Shown one piece after another: positions 11,119 to 20,300 of a stretch of 64,000 nt of DNA. The translations under genes were made by a program, and so were the position numbers. Source of the stretch: Euphorbia lathyris. Its lineage: Eukaryota > Streptophyta > Magnoliopsida > Malpighiales > Euphorbiaceae. Position 1 is the stretch's first letter, and every line of letters begins with the position of its first letter. The notes under the pieces are model-generated. The model saw only the letters and a list, made by a program, of their open reading frames with translations, did not search any database and was not told where the DNA came from. The stretch spans positions 43,174,501 to 43,238,500 of the forward strand of contig NC_088919.1 of assembly GCF_963576675.1 (NCBI RefSeq), given 5' to 3'.

Positions 11119-12829
11119 AGAGGAGCGATCATGTGTGACACATTTCTTATGGTGTGACAAACCTTATTGTGTGACAATGACCAATTTTGTAATTAACTAG
11201 GGGAATGTGACAAATTTGTAAATAAAAGGAAAAAGAAAATTGTTTTATTTCTTTTCTTTAAAATGCATTTTCCCGACTTTTCCAACCTCATTTTTCAAAA
11301 ACTGTTATACTGTTGGACTCATCTTAATTAGAAGGTCATTTTAAGATTCCAGAAGCTCAAGTAAAAAAAATTCCGGTGAATAGAATCCGGCGATTTGTTT
11401 TTCTGTGAGAAAATAAATGCCCAGAAAATTTTTAAAAAATTCTAGAAAATGTAAAACATCATTCTGAGAAACTTTAATTCTTGACTCAAAGTGAGATTCC
11501 TTACGGTTTAGTCCCAAATCAACGGAATCCGGCGATTAGGTTGGCGTTTTCCGGTGAGAAAACAGAAAGTACCCAGAAAGTTTTCAAAAAATTTCAGAAA
11601 ATGTAAACCATTGTTTTGAGAAACTTTAATTCTTGGATCGAAGCAGGATTTCTTACGGTTTAGTCTCAATAAAACAATTTCCTTAATTTTATCTATTTTA
11701 CATGCTTCAACAATTTATTACATCAAAACCATAAGAAATCTCATTTTGAGCCAAGAATTAAAGTTTCTTAAAATGATGTTTTACATATTTTAGAATTTTT
11801 TGATAATTTTCTGGGCAATTTTTTGACTTACCTTTCAGCACTATGTGTTGCAATATTTTGTTGGAACAATATAACAATTGTATTGGAACAATATAAGTAT
11901 TCTGTTGGAACAATATAACTATTCTGTTGGAACAATATAATTATTCTGTTGGAAGAATATAAGAATTAGAATTATTTTCTATATAATATAACTAATATAA
12001 ATTTGAAGATACTATATTAAATACTAAGAAACAAAAATGAAATTGAAGACATAGATAATAAAATTTTTGGAACAATTGGTAAACTGATTTATTATGTTGG
12101 AATAATATAAGTATTATGTTGGAATAATAGAACTATTTTGTTAGAAAAATTGGTACGCTGATTTATTCTGTTGGAACAATATAAGTATGATGTTGGAACA
12201 AATGGTACACTGATTTGGAACAATTTCGTACACTGTCGGAACAATGTAAGTATGAAAAAAAATGTACCCAGAAACTTATGAAAAAATTCCAAAACATGTA
12301 AAACATCATTTTAAGAAACTTTAATTCTTGGCTCAAAACGAGATTCCTTACGGTTTTGACCCAACAAATTGTTGAAGCATGTAAAATGGATAAAATTAAG
12401 GAACAAGTTTTATTAGGACTAAACCGTAAGAAATCTCGCTTCGACCCAAGAATTAAAGTTTCTCAGAATAATGTTTTACATTTTCTGGAATTTTTTGAGA
12501 ATTTTCTACGCAATTTTTTTGGCCAGAAAACGTCCACCCGGATTCTGTTCACCTGATTTTTTTTTACTTGAGCTTCAGGGATCTTAAAATGACCGTATAA
12601 TTTAGACGAGTCTAATAGTATAAAAATTTTCGAAAAACGAGCTTAGAAATGTTGGAAAAATGTATTTTAAAGAAAAGAAATAAAACAATTTTCTCTATCA
12701 TCTCTTTCCTTTTATTTACAAATTTGTCACATTGCCCTTTTCAATTATCATCAGAACTACGTAGTTTTGTTATGTCACACAATAAGCTCTTTGCCACACC
12801 TAGACCCCTTGTCGCACTGGATCTCACTC
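11119..12829. mobile_element. Long inverted-repeat element with internal repeat modules
   Basis: The outer arms (11119 to about 11420 and about 12510-12829) are diverged inverted copies, both carrying the words gtgtgacaa, aaatttgtaaataaaagga and ttgttttatttctttt. Inside, a module with the core gaaactttaattcttgg and ccttacggttt is repeated about five times in both orientations (near 11467, 11622, 11737, 12312 and 12426). No transposase frame is present. The class is uncertain; it is a non-autonomous TIR or foldback element. Confidence 0.65.
11852..12250 (+). repeat. Degenerate tandem repeat of about 21 bp (tgttggaacaatataa core)
   Basis: At least ten copies of tgttggaacaatataa(g/c)tatt-like units occur in two clusters, 11852-11960 and 12095-12250, separated by unrelated AT-rich sequence. 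It lies in the centre of the inverted-repeat element. Confidence 0.75.
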
Positions 12830-13287
12830 ATATATATATATATGAAGGTACATGTAAGGTATACTCGAGCAAAGAATGTACATCTACTTATTCCAACTAT
12901 CCGTATATAAATTGTGAAATACAACTGATGTGAGAAAAAAAATCGAGAAAAGAAATTAGATCATGGGTTTTAGTGAGATTTATGTTTAATTACATAATAA
13001 ATTAATAGCAGAAGAGGAAATGAAGTTGATTGATGAGGTATGAGAAAGGAATTATGATTCCCATGTTCAAGGGAAGGTGAATCTCATTCTCATTAAATAT
13101 TAAATAACCAAATATTAACAAATAGAAAAAACATTTTCATTTTTGGGGGAGGGGATGTGGACTTTGCACAATGAACGAACATTCACGTATTAGTTGCACC
13201 AAGGAAATTTCTAGGTTCTTGTTTTCCAACAAATCTTTCAAAAACTTTGTATACTTGGGCATTTGGGCTATTGCTTTAGTAAAAGGT
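12830..13287. other. AT-rich spacer
   Basis: A short TA run lies at 12830-12843. Beyond that I see no gene or repeat before the hAT terminus at about 13288. Confidence 0.4.
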
Positions 13288-14961
13288 AGGGTTGGGCACA
13301 ATTCGGTTCAAGTAGGAGATTCATGAATCTCCAGTATTAGATTGAAATTCGGAGATTAATAAAAGGAAATCTCCAGAATTTGATTGAAAGAATAAATCTC
13401 TAGAATTGAATTGTCTCAAAATTTTAGTCCAGTCCAGTTCGGGGATTCGGAGATTCGGTTCCGGTCCAATCCAATATAACTTTTCGGTGATTCGGATAAA
13501 TATATAATATTTTAAGTCCTAAAAAATAAATTAAAAATTTAATTTACAAGATAATAAAATATAGAATTTTATTATCTTACATAATTTGAAATAAATAATA
13601 TTTTTTTAAGAAGTAAACAACATTCATTAAAAGTTATAGTAGACAACAAGGCTAAAAAACCACAAAAATCAAAGTTACAAAATAACAAATCGATAAAAAC
13701 AAACAACATTTAATTCCAAAAAGACAACACTTCATTAGCAAAATAAGATCAGACCACAATCTCTCTAATCATCATCCCAATTTGTAATTGAATCTTCTTA
13801 ACACAACAAATTCCTTGTTTTCCAAAGGAAATGCAGTAAAAGCCAAACATCAACCTGAACATATAAAATTTACCATATTAGTGAATCAACAAATGTTAAA
13901 TTAATTAGCTTTCACTTCAATAAAATTAATCAACACACTAGCAAAAAGTAAAAGGAAAAAAATATGCTTACCAAAGTGCATTTGTTTCAATGAAAAAACC
14001 TTAGATATCCAATTGAAATATGGATAAAAGAAACGATGCAACTTCAGGATCAGAACTAATTTCTATAAATTAAATAACATTTATATAGTTAGTATTCATA
14101 AACATTTAATTAAAATAAAACTATGAAATATAATTGCTAAGTAAATATTACCTTCTTCAATAGCTTCAAGATCTTCAACTTCCTCTTCATGCTTGAAAGC
14201 TTGAGTTGAAGTTTTCGACCAATCTTGACAACAAATCAAAACCGCAGCTGTAGCAGGAGTTAAAGAACTCCTAAATTGATCCAAAGTTCTACCACTTGTG
14301 CTAAACGTAGATTCAGAAGCCACAGTTGAGCATTGAATTGCAAAAACATCTTTTAGAACTTTGGATAAAGCAGGATATCTTATAGCATTAACCTTCCACC
14401 ACAATAGAAGGTCAAACTCAATTACATATTTTTCAGGTGCCTCATTGACATATCTTTCCCAGTCTACCTCAATTGACATATCTTTATCAATATTCAAAAA
14501 ATAATCATCAATATCATCATTACTGTCATCATCCGCTTCATCTAAACTAGAAGAATGTGCTCCAAGATTCACATTTTCTTGCACATTTTGCACTATATAC
14601 TCATCTAACAATGCAATAATAATCTTTGTGACTTGTGCCACCAACTCATTAGCATCGTTCTCACTATAAAATTCAGTGTATTTAGCCATCAAGTACTTAA
14701 TTTTATACCTTTGATAAAAAAAACCACCGATACAAAAAGCATCACATTCATTGTGTCAATAGAACCCGAATACTTATCAAATTTTTCCCTCATTTGAGTT
14801 TCCATCTATTTTAAGAAAGGATTTTTACTGTTTTGACATAATGTAATATCCTTGAGAATTTTCATTTCCTCAAGAAAATAAAGGCTAGAGGTAGGATATG
14901 ATGAATCTGAGAATTTACAAGTTATATCATAAAATATTTTCAAAAACCTACAAAGATTCTT
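13288..14961 (-). pseudogene. hAT transposase relic, C-terminal half and 3' end
   Basis: The minus strand carries the dimerisation half of a hAT-superfamily (RICESLEEPER-like) transposase. The frame 14692-14096 has the conserved hATC features LLWWKVNAIRYPALSKVLKDV, ASESTFSTSGR and a final C-Q-D-W. Upstream, 14955-14700 still reads FLKIFYD, SSYPTSSLYF and REKFDKY-type hAT sequence but with stops. The 3' border near 13288 has the tagggttgggcac start typical of hAT ends. The gene is split at 14947-14961 by a SINE with a 15-bp duplication. Its middle part resumes at 35933-36535, 21 kb away, in matching order and strand. It is inactive. Confidence 0.85.
14947..14961. repeat. 15-bp target duplication of the SINE, left copy
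   Basis: cctacaaagattctt here matches 35933-35947 exactly. The duplicated bases fall within the hAT reading frame. Confidence 0.9.
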
Positions 14962-15118
14962 TTTTTTGGTAGAGAAAAGTTTAGGTAAGGGCAGGTCTAC
15001 CCACTCCCAAGGTCAGGGCAAACCACAGACCTCGATGAGGGTTTACAGTGGAATTTACAGATCACCTACCAATGAGGGCTAAATTTTGACGGAGTGGGGA
15101 ATCGAACTTCAAACCTGT
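14962..15118 (-). mobile_element. SINE, 3' part (minus strand), interrupted by the Tat element
   Basis: Read on the minus strand, this piece begins with a pol III B-box-like word (gttcgattcccc) and runs through a tRNA-unrelated body to an A-rich tail (plus-strand t run at 14960-14968). Its 5' part with the A-box-like tggtccaagtggtaagg is at 35880-35932. The SINE was cut by the Tat insertion, whose 5-bp target duplication cctgt lies at 15114-15118 and 35880-35884. Joined length is about 205 bp, which is normal for plant SINEs. Confidence 0.88.
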
Positions 15119-17464
15119 TGTTAGACGAGGTGCCGCGGCCTAATCTCCCGGGCGGACCGGGGGGTGGACAACCTCATGGCGACGTAAGCGGTGATTGGCG
15201 CCGAAAGCAACCAATCGCGGAATCAAGCTGCTCGGCAGGACCGGAGCTCGGAGATATGGAAGAGTCGCCACCCACGAATGGGAAAATGAACACCGATCCC
15301 TTGCGGGAGACCGGTGTGGGTTCGGGAAACTTAGGTACGAGCCGAGAAGGCTAGCTCCTTTCCGGAGAAAGGCTACTAGGCACCCCGACATCGCCCGGTT
15401 ATGAACCACCGGCCTCCTACTCAGCATGTTAGGCGATAACGGACTAATCGTATACTTCTTTAAGTTTAAAATTCATTTGAAACCCTTTTCTTTCTCTTTT
15501 TGAAACCGTTTTGAGCATATGATATTGAAAAGCCACATCAGTAAAGAATCACCCATTTATGTTTATACATACACAGAGAGGGGGAAGAAAGAAGTGATTT
15601 ATTTACAACCGTATTTAAATGTTATGTTGTGTGCCTATTCTGCATTAACTTATTTCCCCAAAACGATGTTTATTACATGGTTCGCGCCTTAATCGCCGTT
15701 GGAACGATTGAGGTGCGTTTTAAAGCCCCGTTGGATGAAGTTTACCTGAATCGCCGTTGGAACGACTCGAGTATTTGAAGACGTTTGAGATAAAAACCTT
15801 TTAACGAGAAAACGTGGTTAAACATACAAGTCAATTTTATTTTGTACAAATTCTTTAAGAAAGTGATTCGAAAATTCTATTATTCACAACGAAAACGATT
15901 TTAATTACAATAATCCTTTAATCCGCCTTTGGAACGGACTAAGGTTTTAAAACGTGGTGTTTTGAAGACGGTTTGAAATGCTAACAAAAACGACTCTATT
16001 TATTCACATTAGGAAACTCCAAAAATTCATTAGTTTAAATAATTCAATTGAAAATTCTCTTTTTTGTGATTTATTTTCCCTACTTATTTAATGGACTCTC
16101 TAATTGTTATACTTACAACAATAAACTTATTTAAACTAATATTCACACTCAAATAAAGCCTTCTTGGAACATGGACCCATAAATGGGCCAAAAGAATAAA
16201 GAAAATAGTTTAGACACACATATATATATACATTTTAAAAAAGGAGAAGATAAGAAAATAAGAGTTAATAAAAGGAAACTATATAATACATATATGAAAA
16301 TGCTAGATAAAATACATTTATATTTTAAAGATGTGAAAATAGTAAATAAATCTCCTAAATAAGAAAATAACCTTTATCCAAAATAACTTCATGTAATAAT
16401 CAACAAAATAACCCAAATGTTCCTAAAACTATACATATATATACATAATTAATATAGTTTAAATACGAAAAATGACATATACTAATATCCATCCATTGTT
16501 TCTCAAAATATCAAATAACTAATATTTAAACATAGCCCAAGTTAATAAAAAGGAAATACTTATATATATATATTTATACTTATATTGTAAAATAAAATAA
16601 AAATGATATACCAATATTCTAAAATAAATATATATACTAAAATTCTTTAATAATTTGAAAAGAATATGTTACGTAATTATATATATATATATACTAAGGA
16701 TTAAAAGTCTAAAAGTTAAGAAAAAGGGACTGAAATGATATTTTTTACATTTTGGCAGATTTACCGATGGAAAATCCGTCGGTAAACAGCCTTTAGTGAC
16801 AGAATTGACAAATTACAGCAGCACTCCAACATTTTCCAGATTTATTCAAAAGCATTAAATTAAATCTAATTCAATCGTTTTGGACTTCCGAACTACCAAA
16901 GATGGATCATAGTCGAAAACAGAAGTTCCTAAAACGATGTTTTTATTTTAAAACGTTATTTGGAAACTTCTTTTAAATCAAAAACTTATAATTACAATAT
17001 TTTCGATACCCGAACTACCTTTTTATCGGATCACGGTTTGTATGGGGATATCCAAAACGAGGTTTTTATTTTAAAACAAAACCGAATTTTATTTAACACG
17101 AAACGAAAATTAAATAAATACGCTAACTAAATAAAACGTGACAAAATAAATAAATGACTAAAGGAATAAAAACTATAGCATAAAAAAAAATAGAAGGAGA
17201 GAAATAAATTAAATAAAATAAAGAGTCTAGTCCTCGGATAATACCTTTGATTCGGTATCTGACAGTCGAAGCCGATTGATTCCACGAACCGCGAGCTCCC
17301 GATTTTAATAAAAATTTAGTAAAAATTGAACTTAGGAAATTTGAAATTTTTGAGAAAAAAATAATATTTTTCTCAAAAAAATCCACTCTCTCTCTCTAAA
17401 AATGTTTAGAGTGAGAAAGTTTTCCTCCAAAAAAAGGCCTCTCTTCACCTTGGGATCCGTGCCC

Positions 17465-17471
17465 TTATATA
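17465..17471 (-). promoter_or_regulatory. LTR TATA box (3' LTR copy)
   Basis: TATATAA on the minus strand sits between the perfect inverted repeats gggatccgt (17452-17460) and acggatccc (17477-17485). The same arrangement occurs in the 5' LTR at 35262-35268, which is the copy that would drive the element. Confidence 0.6.
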
Positions 17472-17488
17472 GGGAAACGGATCCCGGA

Positions 17489-17755
17489 ACAATGGGCGAC
17501 GCCCAAAAAAAATTGGGCGTCGCCCATTGTGGTTGGGCGGCCGCCCAACCTAATGTTGGGCTACCGCCCAACCTTGTTGGGCGGCCGCCCAACATGAGTT
17601 AGGCGGCCGCCCAACAATGTTGGGCGATCGCCCAACGACGTTGGGCGAGCGCCCAACGCGAGGTTGGGCGCCCGCGCCCAACCCTCGTCGGGCGTCCGCC
17701 CGACGCGTTGGGCGTTCGCCCGACGTGGTTGGGTGCCCGCCCAGCGACCCTCGGG
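17489..17755. repeat. GC-rich palindrome array in U3 (3' LTR)
   Basis: About twelve units of a 16-bp palindrome of the form ttgggcgNNcgcccaa are spaced about 24-25 bp apart, several containing gcggccgc. In the element's orientation the array lies directly upstream of the TATA box, within U3. Confidence 0.9.
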
Positions 17756-18161
17756 GCGTGTCCCGCGCCGTCGGACGCGTGCACTCCGTGGCCGCCGAGC
17801 GCGCGTTCCGTGCAGCCAGACGCTCGCACATCGCGGCTGCCGAACGCGCGCCTCGCGCTGCCAGGCACGTGTGCTCAACGGCCCACGAGGGCGCGCACCG
17901 CCAGCGGTCCCAGGCATTGCTCGGACGTCGAGAGCGTGCCGCTCGCGGTGCGTCCGACGGACGCCGCGTGCACGTCTCGAGCCGTCAAGCGGGCGTTCGA
18001 CCATCGTCGTCCGCGTGCGAGATGCCGTTGCGTGCCCGCGCCGTGCCGTTAATTTTCCTCAGCTTATTATTCTTTATATATTTTTCAAAACTTCCGGAAT
18101 CAATCGCTTCGACCGTCTTATTTTAGGTTTTCGTCACAGGTCCTCCGACTCGGTGTCTACA

Positions 18162-18180
18162 GTTGCCCCTACTTTTCTAT
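18162..18180 (-). other. Polypurine tract of Tat element
   Basis: On the minus strand aaaagtaggggcaac runs straight into the LTR start tgtagacacc. This fits the plus-strand priming site of Tat elements. Confidence 0.8.
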
Positions 18181-18363
18181 TTTGACAGTGATGTGTGTGG
18201 TTCGAAAACGTTTTTTGCTAACGTAACACATGCAATGTAAAACATATAAAAGTAAAAGACACGTAACGAGTAGGAGGAAACATACCTGACCTTCGCGCTG
18301 CGCGCTCTGGCGTTGCTCTCTGACTGCATTAGACTCTGCTTCGGGCTGCACCCTAGTTCACGA

Positions 18364-19535
18364 ACGCGGGGATAATGGCTAAATAGCTACCCTAGTTTAC
18401 GACCGCGGGGATAATGGCTAAACAGCTACCCTATTTCAAGATTGCGGGGATAATGGCTAAATAGCTACCCTGGTTTACGACTGCCGGGATGATGGCTAAA
18501 CAGCTACCCTGGTTTACGACTGCGGGGATGATGGCTAAACAGCTACCCTGGTTTACGACTGCGGGGATAATGGCTAAACAGCTACCCCATTTCAAGATTG
18601 CGGGGATAATGGCTAAACAGCTACCCTATTTCAAGATTGCGGGGATAATGGCTAAACAGCTACCCTATTTCAAGATTGCGGGGATAATGGCTAAACAGCT
18701 ACCCTGATTTACGACTGTGGGGATAATGGCTAAACAGCTACCCTATTTCAAGATTGCGGGGATAATGGCTAAACAGCTACCCTATTTCAAGATCACGGGG
18801 ATAATGGATAAATAGTTACCCTGATTTACGACTGTGGAGATAATGGCTAAACAGCTACCCTATTTCAAGATTGCGGGGATAATGGCTAAACAGCTATCCC
18901 ATTTCAAGATCACGGGGATAATGGCTAAACAGCTACCCTATTTCAAGATCGCGGGGATAATGGCTAAACAGCTACCCCATTTCAAGATTGCGGGGATAAT
19001 GGCTAAACAGCTACCCTATTTCAAGATTGCGGGGATAATGGCTAAACAGCTACCCTATTTCAAGATTGCGGGGATAATGGCTAAACAGCTACCCTATTTC
19101 AAGATTGCGGGGATATTGGCTAAACAGCTACCCTGATTTACGACTGTGGGGATAATGGCTAAACAGCTACCCTATTTCAAGATTGCGGGGATAATGGCTA
19201 AACAGCTACCCTATTTCAAGATCACGGGGATAATGGCTAAACAGCTACCCTGATTTACGACTGTGGGGATAATGGCTAAACAGCTACCCTATTTCAAGAT
19301 TGCGGGGATAATGGCTAAACAGCTATCCCATTTCAAGATCACGGGGATAATGGCTAAACAGCTACCCTATTTCAAGATCGCGGGGATAATGGCTAAACAG
19401 CTACCCCATTTCAAGATTGCGGGGATAATGGCTAAACAGCTACCCTATTTCAAGATTGCGGCGATAATGGCTAAACAGCTACCCTACTTCAAGATCACGG
19501 GGATAATGGCTAAATAGCTACCCTGATTTGCGACT
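18364..19535. repeat. 39-bp tandem array, subfamily A
   Basis: About thirty copies of a 39-bp unit (ggggataatggctaaacagc, then taccctatttcaagattgc) occur, with variants such as ggtttacgactgc in place of atttcaagattgc. Variants marked ctgatttacgactgtgg recur at 18704, 18821, 19133, 19250 and 19523. The spacings of 117 and 429 bp show a higher-order duplication of eleven units. Because 39 is a multiple of three, open frames cross it, but I see no reason to call a protein. It lies in the retroelement's 3' region. Confidence 0.95.
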
Positions 19536-19870
19536 GTGGTGAAGATGGCTAAAAAGCAACTCCGGTCAGCGACCACGAGCCAGATGGCTAAAAAGCAACT
19601 CCGGTCTGCGACCAAGAGTCAAATGGCTCAAAAGCAACTTCGGTCTGCGACCGAGAGTCAAATGGCTAAAAAGCAACTCCGGTCTGCGACCGTGAGTCAA
19701 ATGGCTAAAAAGCAACTTCGGTCTGCGACCGAGAGTCAAATGGCTCAAAAGCAACTCCGGTCTGCGACCGTGAGTCAAATGGCTAAAAATCAACTTCGGT
19801 CTGCGACCGAGAGTCAAATGGCTCAAAAGCAACTCCGGTCTGCGACCGTGAGTCAAATGGCTAAAAAGCG
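19536..19870. repeat. 39-bp tandem array, subfamily B
   Basis: About eight and a half copies of a related 39-bp unit (caaatggctaaaaagcaact, then ccggtctgcgaccgtgagt) directly continue the first array. The shared atggctaaa(c/a)agc core and equal unit length show common origin. Sub-variants alternate (gcaacttcgg/gcaactccgg), suggesting a 78-bp dimer. Confidence 0.93.
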
Positions 19871-20214
19871 GGGGCTGTTTCTGGATTTTCTTACCAAACT
19901 GTTGTCTGTATTTTCTCACTGGAGCTATCATCTCGACGATTCGATGGGCACACGTCTTAGTCCGAAATGAAATAGACTACTGATTGTTTTTCTGTTGACT
20001 GTCGTCTGTATTTTGACTGGTGTCACTGTTCTGTAAAAATTAGTTGTTGTCTAGAATTGATGTTTTGACGATGTTGGTTACTGTCTGGGAGAAACGAAGG
20101 CTGAAACGGACTACAAATCGGAGGTCTGTGCACCTGGTAATTAATTATTTACTTTTTACCTTTATGTCAAATCGTACTTTTTTCACTATTTACGGGAATG
20201 TCATTCCCTTTTCC

Positions 20215-20221
20215 TATATAA
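20215..20221 (+). promoter_or_regulatory. TATA box of the antisense plant-mobile-domain gene
   Basis: cctatataagg lies 80 bp upstream of the ATG at 20301. A pyrimidine-rich stretch (ttctctctcctctttctctc) follows at the expected start-site distance. Inferred from position and sequence only. Confidence 0.6.
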
Positions 20222-20300
20222 GGTGGTGGGGTTTCATTTCAACCGCACACCTTCTCTCTCCTCTTTCTCTCACTAGACTTCAATTTGGATTATTCTCGGG

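Larger units (their letters stand above)
15119..18161 (-). repeat. 3' LTR of Tat element (3,043 bp)
   Basis: On the plus strand it starts tgttagacgagg and ends cggtgtctaca, so on the minus strand it reads TG...CA. It contains a GC-rich block (about 17440-18050) with a palindrome array, TA-rich stretches (16200-16700) and a taccgacgg/ccgtcggta-like hairpin near 16760. It is 74 bp longer than its partner, mainly because of about three extra palindrome units. Confidence 0.93.

Noticed and set aside
16200..16700. TA-rich stretch in the Tat LTR as a matrix-attachment or origin region
   Set aside because: Simple AT richness only; nothing supports a specific role.
17561..18185. Several overlapping long open frames on both strands in the GC-rich part of the 3' LTR (also 35201-36041)
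   Set aside because: They arise from GC-rich palindromic repeats with few stops. Arg/Ala/Pro-rich composition in all frames, no motifs, and the same in both LTRs.
18364..19870. CRISPR-like array
   Set aside because: Units are contiguous with no unique spacers, and the genome is a plant's.
18489..19970. Open frames with 13-residue repeats (MAKQLPYFKIAGI type)
   Set aside because: The 39-bp period is a multiple of three, so any stop-free unit gives an open frame. No start context, no conserved ends, and frames break at variants.
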